Assembly (NCBI RefSeq): GCF_014851395.1
Contig: NW_024044459.1
Span: 25,222,164-25,286,163, forward strand
Reading direction: 5' to 3'
DNA length: 64,000 nt
Source of the DNA: Micropterus salmoides
Lineage: Eukaryota; Chordata; Actinopteri; Centrarchiformes; Centrarchidae
Part shown: positions 24,973 through 37,300 of the stretch, one piece after another
Layout of the letters: each line of letters opens with the position of its first letter
How positions within the stretch are numbered: the first letter of the stretch is position 1
Program-made: the position numbers and the translations under genes
The notes under the pieces: model-generated
Seen by the model: only the letters and a program-made list of their open reading frames with translations
What the model was told of the DNA's origin: nothing
Databases searched by the model: none

Positions 24973-27267
24973 AGTCTTTATTTCAAGGTTGGGAAATAAT
25001 ATGTTATAATAACTATAAGCCCTGTCGAGGAGAAACCATTGGAGTACAAATAGCTGTTGACAGAATGGGGTGGTCCCGTATTTTAATTGGAATGTGTGAA
25101 CATAACTGAATGTGGCAGGGGATAGTGAGCATTACATGTCTCCTGTCTTACATTCAAATCTTCCGAAATCTAAACACAGTTGCTTTCCAAAGGGTGGATG
25201 TCCCAGTTATAGGGATCTAGGATGACTCAGTAGCACAAAGTAAGAAGAGAAGTGTAGATTTTCCTGGACAATGGTCACTTTCAAGAGCTTTAATTGATCT
25301 TAGTGTTCAGTTACTGAGATGCAACTTGGATGGAGGGATGAGAAAGGAGTTTGTTCTTCCTGTTCTTCTTTTATAGGAACAAGAATGTGGCACACAGACC
25401 AAACATGAGCCCTCATTAAGCTTTCTTTTACTTTTTTATTTATTTATTTTTTACTTGTTTCCTCTCTGTAGCTGTTTTGCAGTCTTATGTCAGAGCGAAA
25501 CGATTTCCCTTCGGTTTAATAGAAGGCAGCAGTCTGTACTGTGACTTTGAGGTAGAGAGGAGAGGAGAGGGAAACCCTCATTGGCCTGATACAGTGAGCT
25601 CAGTGGCAAGCATCAAGGGCATAAATTATTCTATTATCGCCTTACTGTTCATACCATTTCCTAACTGTGTTCCTAATGTGTCCATTATTTCACACTACTG
25701 AAACCTGACAAGCCTGCCATTTAGTGATCATTTGTGTTTGTCGTTTTAAAGTTCAGTCAGAAAAACCAATGAAAGTGAAGTATAGCACTCAATTTTTCTT
25801 GACAGTATTGTCAGCTGTAAATGGAGTTGAGCAATGCCAAGAAGGATGCTAAAAACTGTGTCACACTGGTCCCATTTCCTGTTAGTCATTTCCTCAGGCT
25901 GTGGGGTCCTCCTGTCTCTGCACATCAGGGTCAGCTATGCTATAAAGCAATAAGGTACATGGCTCTCCTTTCTTCTGATTTGCCCAACAGATACTGGAGG
26001 GCTTTTTTTTTCTTGAATTAGGGCTGGATCAGTGAGCTGTAAATCAAGGTGTGTCAGACCTGGCCTGGTGCCAAGGCTTTAGTGCCTCAGCACACCCCCG
26101 CTGACATTGTTACATGCAAATGTCAAATGATCATTATGATGCTAATGTTTGGGAAAGGGCACGGTTCATAAAAACAGAATAATAAATAATTGATTTACAG
26201 GATTCAGTGTTGACTCTTAAATGTAGCCCCTGCAATTATTTGGAGGTCTTCTGTCTACTGAATTTTGACAGATAAAAAGGTCACTTTATCATTCAGTATA
26301 ACATTCATTACTGAGTGGTCCACTGGGTGAGGGAAACCAGTGTTCTTGTGTGTGTTCTCTATAAATATTTCCTTTTTGTGTTGAGAATGACTGTGTTCAG
26401 TATTAGTTCCTGGTCTTTGTGGTCACCACAGAAGTCTTAACAGGAAGTTGGCCATTTGGATAAGGCCATTGCTAGCTTTAAACAGAATAACCCTGCCTCT
26501 CTGGTTCCTGTGTGCTGCTTATTAAATCTTGCCTGTTACAACAAAAACTCTAAGCACTCCTCATCCTAAACCAATTATATTTAAGATAGTATTTTAGTGT
26601 CAAGTTTAAAATTGATATTGTTTCTGAATAATTAAAAGTAGAGCATTATGTTTGCTAATTTGTGTTGCCTCATAATGTTTGGAACAGGTTCTAGTCTAGA
26701 ACAGCACAGAACCATGTAGATGCAAATTTACAAAACACAACAACTGTTGCAAAACAATCAGATCACTTCCGTTGTGGTGAAACAGCTGTACATAAAGAGT
26801 GTCGAAACAACTCAGCTTGGTCCAGAAGTCACTTTGCTTCACTAAAATCAAAGATAGTATTGCTGGCAACTAAATTGTCTACATTAACAAGTAGAAATTG
26901 GTGCACAACCACCAAAAGCAGGCCACACAATTATTCACATTCATTCTCTGCTGTCCCAGTTCTCTTTGTAGGCTTACTTTGTAGGCTCAGCTCACCAGGT
27001 GCGGGTGAGGGATAATGGTGTTCTTACATAAGGGTTCTTAGATAAGGGAGTTTTAGGTTTGGCATTTGCCCATGGCGGGGTTAGGATCTGTCATCCTAGT
27101 GAAGGAGGTGAGATTTGTTTGAAACCTTGGAGGAAGTTCTGCCTGGGAAGCTAAACACAAGTCATGTAGCTCTTAGGTCTCAGTTGAGCAAGCCATGAAT
27201 GTTAGAAATTAGTACAGGACTTTAACAGTACAGTAATTGGTTTATGTGCATGTGCAATGCCCCTGAC
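24973..27267 (+). other. coro1c: coro1c first intron, middle part
   Basis: Unique-looking sequence. An open stretch near 25477-25701 follows an acceptor-like sequence but shows no family resemblance. No gene is supported here. Confidence 0.45.
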
Positions 27268-28237
27268 TAGAGATGCACCGATTGCAAATTTATTGGCCAA
27301 TCCAGAATAAAAAATGTTTGCAATTTTGGGCGATTCCATTTTTCTTTCAAAGAACTACAGTTGACACAAATATTTTTGTTACTTTTCATTAATGGAACTT
27401 TCCTTCTTTCTTTCTTTCCTTTCTTTCCTTGGATCTCCATTAGCAGCAGCTTAAACATGGGCTATTCCTCCTGGGGTCCTTTCAATTGTATGGTCATAGT
27501 TAAAAAATGACTATTAAAATAACTTTTTCATTTTCTACAAAACCTTCTTTCACTCAAACAAATCTCCATATAAAAACTGCTCCAGGTTAGGCTACTGGAC
27601 AGAGCTTTTTTGTACAAAATAAAATCCAACTGAAAATGAATTGCAGTATAGCACAGCTCAGTGTTTCCTACAAAATGACTGAATGAATGGCAGGGGTTGG
27701 GCAATATTTTATTTGAAAATATTTGAAAGAATACATTACCCTATTTCTTTCACACACCTACACCTCTTGTCTCTTACTGCACACACACTGGCTTGCCCTG
27801 CCTCCTCCTGCTCCTTTCTCCCTCTGTGTATTTGCTCTGTTGACGCCCAAAAAGCACTCGCATTTTGGATTTTTTCACCCGCGATTCTGGTTTCATGGAC
27901 TAGAGTGCCGCATGTGGAGGAGTCTTGTCATTAATGACTTGTCATTAATGAAGTTTACATGTGGGGTCTAACAGATAGTCTGTTACAAATAGAGCAGCTT
28001 TGTGTCTTCTTCACTCACGCTGAAGAACTTAACGCCAGAGACATGTTTTAGCGTGTGTGTGGCTATGACAACAGTCGGTGTATGTGCCGCTGTGCGCACC
28101 ATCGTGAGACGCAGCATGCATGTAAATTTGACCGACAGAATCAAATATGTAAGTGATCGGCTTGGTCGCTGGTCCTGGCCGATCAAGCTGAAAAGAGGCT
28201 GATTCCGGTCACTGGCCAATCGATTGGTGCATCTCTA
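27268..28237. mobile_element. hAT MITE with TAGAGATGCACCGAT ends and target duplication
   Basis: The inverted ends TAGAGATGCACCGATTG and (inverse) TAGAGATGCACCAATCG match closely over about 17 bases. Flanking 8-mers CCCCTGAC (27260-27267) and CTCCTGAC (28238-28245) differ at one base. It is about 970 bp long and has no transposase coding capacity. Confidence 0.7.
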
Positions 28238-28341
28238 CTCCTGACATATGGGAAATTCCCCAACTTGTAAAAGTCAATGATTTTCTTGCAAAAATATATC
28301 CTAATGTTATTTTTTCTTTTCTGTCTTGCCACATGTATCAG

Positions 28342-28368
28342 TGGGAATGGCTGCTAAATCTAACGATG
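28342..28368 (+). CDS. coro1c: Candidate 27-nt microexon with in-frame ATG
   Basis: Bounded by a long T-rich tract and acceptor (28340-28341) and by the donor GATG|GTGAGC. Both ends are phase 1. Read from the large upstream exon it gives V-G-M-A-A-K-S-N-D, then D and the coronin start Met. Read from the standard untranslated first exon, its own ATG at 28347 (G at -3 and G at +4) would give coronin 1C an eight-residue leader, MAAKSNDD, before MRRVV. Supported only by splice motifs and frame, so it could be fortuitous. Confidence 0.4.
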
Positions 28369-28432
28369 GTGAGCATCCAGTGACAAAAGAAATGACGATG
28401 TCTTCTTGAGAAGGATTGTCAGGATACACCAT

Positions 28433-28466
28433 TACCACACAACAAGGCTTACCACACAACAAGGCT
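28433..28466. repeat. Two-copy 17-bp tandem duplication
   Basis: TACCACACAACAAGGCT occurs twice in perfect tandem, 65 bases after the candidate microexon. Confidence 0.85.
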
Positions 28467-30164
28467 TACTCCCCAAGACCCAGCGTTGCATAATCAGCTG
28501 CAACCCCACCCAGTCTGCTCTGACCTGCAGCGTGTACACTGATATAGCCCAACCCTCTCTCCATAAAGGTTTCAGATCCAGTGTCTGCAATCTCTTTAAT
28601 CCAAGATGATTTCTACATGTTGTACACAAGCACAGACAATGATGAGTCAATCTGGTTCAACATTGATTGAACAAAAGTATGAAGTCTTTTTAGTTAAATA
28701 CTTAACAATATATACTACTCTACTTATCAACTTTTGTAAAAACTGTCAGTTTTAGAAAATGATGCACTCTAGGCCTATATCATAGGTCAAAATTCATCTT
28801 GGGCATATTTGGACATGTGTTGCTCTGATTTGTTGTCTTCAGAGTGGTTGGTTATTACTACAGTACACTACATATATTGAACATCTTCTGCTGTTTGTTT
28901 GTAGAGCCAAAGGTAGTGTGACTGTGGATTTTTGTGCAAGCCCGGACGGACCTCAAGAATTCAGGGAATGCAGCTTTGTCTGGACTAGTCACATTATTGT
29001 TATAAAACAACACAACTTATTAAGCTCTCCTGAATAAAACGATGTACTTCTCACTGGAAATTAACAGAGCTGAGTACAACTCTATAATTTTACTGCTCAC
29101 TCTATATTAAGAATGGGAACGGCTTGATAGCAATTACGTTAGGTTAGTGGTGTCATCGATAGAAATTGCCCCATAGATGATTGGATCAGCCTTTATCCAG
29201 AAAACAGATGATTGAAAAGTACTCTCCTTAGTGACATCATCATGAAACTGTACTGCACCTGACTTGATAGGTTGCCCTTGGGTTTTGCCACCATGGAAAG
29301 ACATGGAATGACACACTTCACCCAAATAGTCCGCCAAAATCAGTTTAGAATTCAGGTGCAGTCATCCTTCGTTTTATATACACATAAGTAATTCTTCACA
29401 AGGTTCAGTGGTTGAGAGGCAGCACCTCAGTGTTCAGTAAAAACTCCAAATACAACTCTGCTAGTTCTCATCATCATCTAAACCTCTTCCAGAAGTTTGC
29501 TGATTGGTCTGGCATCCAGCTGCGCAGCACAGTCCATTGATGTTTTACAGACTAAAATCTTGTAGAGAAACCTGAGCTCATTAATTTTTTCTGGGTTTGC
29601 AAAGCGAGGAGTAATTCCAAATGTGGGGATATACCAACATTTAACAGTTGTTTGCATTTAGACTTTATAAGTAACCTTTTAAGACATTAGTTTGTGTTGT
29701 TTACTATTACTTTTCTTTCCTGGGTTGGTATTTCCCTGATGTTGCTAAGCAGCACATTTGTGTTACTAAACATGATTTGGAGACAGATTGCAGCCAACCA
29801 AACTCCCTATGCAATAGCCGGTGTCATAACATGAGTTTTTGTTCTACATTTCCCCCCACTTTTTTTACCTTTTGATAAAACTATGTCTCTTGCTGCTACA
29901 GGTTTCATTTACTGTTGCCCTAACCTGTTGCAAACAAGACCATACATAATACCCAGTATAAAGAGCAGCATGCCTGAGAGAGCAGTCATTAGACATGTTC
30001 AGGGATGCGGACTGTCAGGAGAAGAATTGTAAGGTACTCAAAATGCAGATGGATACCTAGAGGTCAGCCTTGTGTTACTATATGTATTGTATATACTGGC
30101 CAATTGCCATATCATTAATCTATCTCAACAAGTTAGGTAATTCTTAAGAATTGTTGAGTGACGG

Positions 30165-30248
30165 AACACAAACTGATTTCTCGATTATTAAAATAGTTGG
30201 TGATTAATGTAATAGTTAAAAACCAGTTGATTAATTGTTGCGGCTCTA
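30165..30248. repeat. hAT-MITE end fragment
   Basis: About 80 bp matching the right end of the element at 24615-24972 (TTAAAATAGTTGGTGATTAA then GATTAATTGTTGCGGCTCTA). The rest of the element is missing. Confidence 0.55.
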
Positions 30249-31565
30249 CCCAATACCCCCCACCCACCCCACTGTTGATCCAGCATTTAAAAACTGCTTG
30301 TCATTTGTAAATGAAATCCTTGAATCTATGCTTACGTGATTGGCTGAAGCGGAAGGAGCCATCTGACTGGCTACAGATAATTCCTTGTTGGAGGGAAAAA
30401 TGCATTTGACTAACAAGCCATGGCAGAGGGAGTCTCAAAACACCCACACACAAATGTAGTGAAGTTCACAAATGACGAGCAGTTTGTAAATGCAGGTACA
30501 GCTACAACTACATCCAAATATGGTTTTGATGAAAAGTGCTAGTGCTTTTAAATACTCCTTTTATTGGTGGATTTTGATTACATTTATTTAAAACAAGAAA
30601 TATTTCTGTGCGCGTCAGATACTATACATTTGTGAACTTTATTTTTTTCATTTGTTGGTTTATATACAACAAAGCATATTTTTCTGTGCATTGAAAAATA
30701 TTTATGTGGAGAGTTATTAATTTATAAATCTCAAAACACATTTGTGAATCTTTCTGTGTGCATTAATTAATATAAAGTTAAAAAATGATCGTGTACATAT
30801 AAATATTCACTATATTACCTGTATGTTTAAAAAAAAAAAAAAAAATCATAAATCATGGAAACCTCCAAAAAAACGAAAGCAGTTAGTGCTGCCATCGTAG
30901 CAACAAGTTATTTGGGAGTTTATTTTTTTTTTTTTTTTTGACACAGTAACTAAACCACTGCCACTAGACATGTAGCTGATTTAGGTGTCTGTGCACATAT
31001 AGCTTCTATTCCACCCAGATTATGTGACAAATCTACAGCTCCAAATGTAAGAAAACAAGCCTTACTCCTCATGACAAAGTGGTCCTTGTTGAGCATTGCC
31101 CCAGACTACCATCACATTACTGTAAGGAAGAACAACTCTTCTTTTCCCATTCTTGGCATATTTGAGAAGTAATTGTAACTGATTATGTAAGTTTTTCTCA
31201 GCAGTGACTAAAGGGCGATTCTTGGCTGCCGATGGCATGCTGTGAAATTGGAGAATAATTAACATTGTTGACAAAATGAGTTTTGTCTTAGTTTTTGTCT
31301 TTACTATAGTGTATTTACCAGGATTTCTGTGTCAGTCTTTCTCGTAGTAATCAAATTCAGTTTCCTTGACAAATGCACTTCTGAGCCAGATAAATATAGG
31401 GCAGGATTTAGACAATCTTATGTAACTCGGTGAAAAATAAACAGTTGTAATGACTGACGTGTTTTAGAGTGAGTTGGGCTGTTAGGTCACTCCCACATCC
31501 TTACAGGAAGAACTTCCTGCTTGTGTTGGGATCCTTGTCCTGTCGCAAACATGCCATACAAGTGT

Positions 31566-31597
31566 CTCGCTCGCTCGCTCGCTCGCTCGCTCGCTCG

Positions 31598-31657
<60 letters not shown>
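31566..31657. repeat. Compound microsatellite (CGCT)n-(CT)n-(CA)n
   Basis: About eight CGCT units, then CT units, then about 25 CA units, apparently uninterrupted. Confidence 0.95.
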
Positions 31658-31659
<2 letters not shown>

Positions 31660-32219
31660 GAAAACCACCTCCAAAACATATCCCACATCCTGTGTTGTGA
31701 TTTTTATGGTGTTGGTGATTCAGCCTGGAAACGGTTACCATGTGCTATGTCAAAAAATAACAATATTTGAGGAGCTTCAGAAAACCAAGACCACTTCAGA
31801 GTTGTCTGTCTTTAGGTTGTAGGTTAGACTGGACCTTGTTTCTGGTCATATCTGAAACTGGCCGGCTTTCCATTATCTTTGGAAGTGGTCTGTTATTGTA
31901 AGCACAGCACTAGCTTTTGAATTGGATTGTTTGCCAAAGCTCTCTTGCCTGCCAGCAGATTCTTGTCTTGGTGAAGATTTTAGCTGAACCAGCTACAAGT
32001 CTGTTTTTGTTTGGATTGGGTATGTCCTATTTTCCATTGGAAGTGGCTCCTTCTAACTGTTCCGCATATAAAGCGTGTTAGTATTTCAGATGTTTAATAT
32101 TTGCCACAACTGAGGATGAAAGGAGAGAACAAGTTTTTGAGTCATGAAAATATCGAGCATGTTTGTTTTTATTAGTCATATGCTGTATGTTTGTGTACAT
32201 TTTAAACCTATGTTTTAGT

Positions 32220-33081
32220 ATTACATGGTTTTTGCAGTTTGCAAAGTTAGCAGTGAGTGAATTTTATAACACCCCTCTTGGGGATCAATGCCTTGTTGGA
32301 GGTGCTCACCCGAAATGGCATCATACACAATAATAAATGTTGTTGGTGTATTTGCGATGCTGCCATTGCCATCTAGACAAAGTGCTCCGGGATACTTTCG
32401 CTTCACATGTTCATGCGCCTTCACGTATTCGTATACAGCAGTTGCGCTGCAGTGAAGCTATTTCCAATTCGCAGAGCTCACGGAGCAGCATGTTGAGTGT
32501 AGGGCTGGATGATATGGCCAAAAATGTTATCATGATATAAAGTTTCATATCTTTCAATATCGATAATTATCACGATAAGTATTAAATCGTTATTTCTTTT
32601 GAGTTTAAAGGCTGATTTTTGCTCCTGAGTGAGAGTAGAAGAAACCTGATGGTTAAATGTGGTTAAAACTCTTCTTTATGGTCAACACAGTGGATCACTT
32701 CACAAATCTGAGGTAAAACATTCAAAACAATTATGATGATTATGATCTTTGTCAACAGATATGCACAAGTAAAATTAAGTAAAAGCTTTTTTCCTCAACA
32801 AAATATCTTTTTTCATCCTAATTTGTGTATGATTTAAGTGAATAAAATCACATTTATTGAATATTTACTGAACATTTATTATATTGTTATTGAAAAAAAT
32901 TATATTGTCCAGCCCTAGTTGGGTGTCTGGCTAAAATACTTCCAAACTTTAGACGGTCGAAGGCGCGGCCTTGTAGCTGGAGCTTGTCCAGGGGAATCGC
33001 TGCTAACACCGGATGCAGCGACGCTTCGATGTTTCGACTTATTTACGTAATCAATTACATCGATGAATCGCCCCAGCCCTA
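32220..33081 (-). mobile_element. Decayed autonomous hAT remnant with BED-finger transposase start
   Basis: On the minus strand the end AGGGCTGGGGCGATTCATCG (inverse at about 33062-33081) leads into a frame ending RLRPSKVWKYFSQTP, which resembles the start of a BED zinc finger as in ZBED/hAT transposases. Beyond the inserted MITE the frame continues near 32221-32424 with AHEHVKRKYPGALCLDG and a degenerate stretch. Most of the transposase is missing, so it is inactive. The 32220 boundary is approximate. Confidence 0.5.
32500..32917. mobile_element. hAT MITE nested in the hAT remnant
   Basis: The ends TAGGGCTGGATGATATGGCC and (inverse) TAGGGCTGGACAATATAATT are inverted repeats. Flanking 8-mers GTTGAGTG and GTTGGGTG differ at one base. 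The element splits the surrounding hAT remnant, so it arrived later. Confidence 0.7.
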
Positions 33082-33184
33082 ATGGAAGAGTAAGATGCAC
33101 CTTTAGATAACTCATCACTAATTTGTTTTAAAATTTACACACACAAATTATTTAACTCTACCCACTTCCTTAAGAATCAAAACA

Positions 33185-33600
33185 CAGCAATTCCATGAGC
33201 ATCTGATCTTGCTCAATCTTCATAATAATGTAATGGATGATGTTTGTGCCACCATAGAAAATCTCATTACAGAAGCCGAAGTGTTGTCTCTGGAGGAGAA
33301 ACCTCTAATAGATTGGGCACACAGAATCAATCACCAGAGACCTGAATCAAAAGACCCATCGCAACTTTCATCTAAGATTACATCATTATCACAGTTGTGA
33401 GGAATTAATACAGAAGGCCATAGAAAAGAACAATTTGGAATACCAGGGACTAAAAATACACATTTTCCCACAGACTTTCCCACTTCTGTGGTCAAACAGC
33501 ATTCTAAAGTTAAGAAGTTGCTACGAGGAAGACAAGATGTCAGATGTACCCAGCCACACTCATGGTGACACATGGAAATGTGAAGATGTCAGTTGCTAAC
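33185..33600 (+). mobile_element. Possible L1/Tx1-type LINE ORF1 fragment
   Basis: Translated in shifting frames, this region gives IDWAHRINHQRP and then YQGLKIHIFPQTFPLL. These resemble the ERAHR and (Y/F)xGxxIxIxPD-like blocks of L1-clade ORF1 proteins. Frames are broken and no reverse transcriptase is nearby, so this is a short dead fragment and the assignment is tentative. Confidence 0.35.
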
Positions 33601-33801
33601 CAAAAAGAAGCAACACTTTGGGCATCCACTGTCGGTTAAAATAATGAAGGGGGCACAATCAAAGGTACACACCAGGCAAGCTAACTGACTGGACAATAGA
33701 CTGCCTATATCAACATCCACATCCCATTGTGAAAAATGAGTGGACATTAACTCGTCGGTCAAATGCTATTGATAGACTAATCACAGCCCATGTTGGAACT
33801 C

Positions 33802-33807
<6 letters not shown>

Positions 33808-33840
<33 letters not shown>
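33808..33840. repeat. (GT)n microsatellite
   Basis: About 16 uninterrupted GT units. Confidence 0.9.
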
Positions 33841-33842
<2 letters not shown>

Positions 33843-34325
33843 ATAAATAAAACATTTGCAGGAAGGTCTGTGTCAGACTTCTAAGACTCTCCTTAAAGAA
33901 AGAAATGATGAAGCTGCACCATCACACGCCACATCATCATCCCTCTTCCGTGGATGTTAAATTCATATTTGCAAGCTACAACATGTGTTGGTAACACTCT
34001 TCTTTGAAATTTGTCACCAACACGATGCCCACAAATTCCAGGGAGACCCTAGTAGTAATGGTTTGTTAGAAAACACACTCAAAGTCAAACACATTTGCCA
34101 AGGTCATGTGTCGTGGAAAAAAAGGTTGCATCTGATCTTGGTCCATTCTAACAGCTTTGCTGCAGTCTGTGGATGTGGTGTCTTGTGTTCTCAAGTCTTT
34201 CAAGTGGTTAAAGTAGTTTGCATGTGTTAGTTCTATATCCTGTATACTTTTCTTGTTACTGTGTTGTTAAACCTTTTCAATGATTTGCTAACTATCATAT
34301 GTTAAATCTTCCTCTTTGAACAGAT

Positions 34326-37300
34326 ATGAGACGAGTTGTACGGCAGAGCAAATTCCGTCACGTCTTTGGCCAGGCGGTGAAGAATGACCAATGCTACGAT
34401 GATATCCGGGTGTCAAGGGTCACATGGGACAGCTCCTTCTGTGCTGTCAACCCTAAATTTGTTGCCATAATTATTGAGGCCAGTGGTGGTGGAGCTTTCC
34501 TCGTTCTCCCTCTTAACAAGGTAAGTTCATGGTGTATCATGTAGTAATAAAAGTGTAAGTTCCAGATATGCTTGGCCTGGCAGATCTGCTCAGGTCCTCA
34601 CTGATAACTGTACAAAAAACACAACATTTGAATAACTTTATTTACTGATTTTGGTGAAACTGGATCATATTTCATGGAGTTTCCAGATGGACAGATGGCT
34701 TTAAAGTAACCATCAAGATGGCTTTAAAGTAACCACTGAGCTAACTAGCTAACCATTAACTGCTGCTAACATTACAGTTAGCAGCAGTTAGTGGTTAGCT
34801 AGTTGGCTCAGTTAGCTGCGCGGCTAGCGGCCCTATTAGCTAAGCTGACTCAGACTGGGAGCTTTGGACCGCTAGGAGGAGGAGGTTTTCAGGCCTGGGC
34901 TACAAGCTCTCAGTCCAGAGTCAACCAGCAAATGGGACCTCTAGCTGTAGTTAGCGGGTTCTTTAGTAATAATTAAAGCCATTTGTCCATCAAGAAACTA
35001 ACTTTTTCTCACAACTGCAAAAGCACTTTGTGTGAGACACATTGAGCAACCTCCGAAAACTTGGAAGAGTGGCCCTGAGCAGACTGAGCTGGTGGATGGG
35101 CGTGTCCCTGTACTTTGTGGGCGTGCTGTGCCTGATGCAGGTCATGAGCTGATGACCATATAAAGACATCCATGCTGATCTGATGTCAGCTAGGCAGGAA
35201 AGAAAAAACGTTGGAAACCTAATATTCAGAGCAATCTGAATGTTTGCCTCATTATTATGTCCCCATTATTGCCACAGTGGAGAAGCACTGTATTATGTGC
35301 TTGGACAGAGAAAACCAGTCAGAGCTGGCCTCTTAAACAACTACATGGAGATATAGAGACTGGAGTGACTAGATGGAGCGTGTTTGTATTTACTGCTTCT
35401 ATATGTTGCATCACTAACAGCGCATTGGTTGTCAGTGTTTTAGGGTGTTTTTTATGACTTGCTCTGAGGTGAAATCAGCTTCTTTGTTCAATACACGTCC
35501 ATGCCCTTTTTGATTTTAGTGATCAGTAACAGGGTAAACTGTACATTTCACCCCACTACTGGTAAGACCCTAAGAATGACAGATTTCTTAGTGCCAAAAC
35601 TTTAGGTTTGTGGGGTAAAATAAACATATATGTTTAATAACAAATTTTTGACTTTACATTCTTCACATACAGTCTCTCTAGAGATTGGCCACCAGGCATA
35701 CATAAAAAATCAACAGTGTTCATCTTAATGATCTTGCTTTGTGATTTACCAACGGATCACCTTAAATGTTCTGAACCAGTTTGAAGGTAATGTTTCCCTA
35801 TTCTGAGAAAAATGGTGTATTGAAATGGTGTAATGCTGACCTTTTTTAAATGTATTATGCATGGGATGTTTTTGTTACACATGTTTAGTGGATCAAATTA
35901 CTTTGGGATATTTTTAGATGGTGTGGTGGCAGGAAATCTTGATATTGTCCAAAGGGAATAGGGAAGGGAAGGAAAGCCATGCTGTTTAAGGGATCATATT
36001 TGTGCAATAAATAATCACTTCTATTGAAGAATACCCCTTACAAGCAGAACCGCTGACTCTTCATGTCAGTGTACTTTGGGATTAATGTTTACCAGCGGGC
36101 TGTTTCACACACCCTCATGTGTACATCAGAAAGTACTCCAAAGCCCTGGAGTGAACGGTCTCCTCATCCTTGCCTCCATATAAGGAATCGCTCCACTGCA
36201 AGTAGAATTACTTTTGGGTTGGGTAAGACAGCATTTAAAGAGTGTTTAGTTCTAAACAAGTTAACTGGATAAAAACATCCCTCCCTTTTTTTTCTTTCTT
36301 TTTTTTTTTTTTTAACCTTGCTGTCATAATTGGGCTAATTAAGGTGCAATACAGGTCAGACTAAATCCAATCAGGGTCTCTGGCTTGTCCCCCAGAGAGG
36401 CCTTGGGTGCTATTATGGTTGATAGTGGTGAACTACTGGCTGCTGGTATTTCTGTTTGGCAGCTACAACCAATGGCCAAGTAGCAGGTCCTGACACAGAG
36501 TGACATAAGTACTGCAATACTGTTGACAGCTCTAACCTGGGCCTGTAATTAGTGAACACAGTACACTGCCGTGTCATCTGAGAAGGCTCTATCGTAGGGG
36601 ACCGGATCCTTAGGCCTGTCATCATGCAGCTTACACCTCTCAGCACCTCATTCAATACAGAGCTTGTACTGCGAGCTCAACTGGTTTCACACTCCTCCTG
36701 TCCTCCTCCTCTGGGTTTGAATGAGCCGCTCTCTGCATGCCATATCCCAGTACAGTAAATGGTGTGTCTACTGAACAACGTCTACTTTCACTACTGCACT
36801 AAGAAGTTGGGAGAGACTGAGGTCTTTATGTGCTGAGCAAACCTCGGGCAATTTCCTCAAGTGAGAGATTAAAAAAGGCTCTCTTGATTTTTAGATCTTC
36901 CCACATACAAGTCGGCAGGCGTGACACAGACTAATCCTTAAGATATAGTGTTTTCCTCATTTCAGCAGGCTATGCATTGAGACACTGGAGCTGAAATGGG
37001 CATGCCACTAAACCACTTTGACAGCTTAGCATATGAAGAGAGAGTCAGTTGTTGGGCCATAGGAACAACATTTATTACAGATCTTAAATTAGTCCTTGTC
37101 AATTGTAGTGATGTTTTGTCTTTGAACAACTATTTTTGGCATTTATCACCATGGTATTCTCAAATGATATTTTTTTTCTGACAAAGCAGGTCCATCTGGA
37201 AATCTCAGTATAGCCTCAGCTGGCAATGCAGGTCTCAAAAGTGGGGCGAGTCTGTTCTTGCAAACGGTATGACTAGACTGCACTGCAGTGGATCAGTAAT

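Larger units (their letters stand above)
28369..32219 (+). other. coro1c: coro1c first intron, repeat-poor part
   Basis: Mostly unclassified intronic sequence with A-rich and T-rich runs near 30828 and 30923. Small repeats within it are listed separately. No coding exon was found. Confidence 0.45.
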
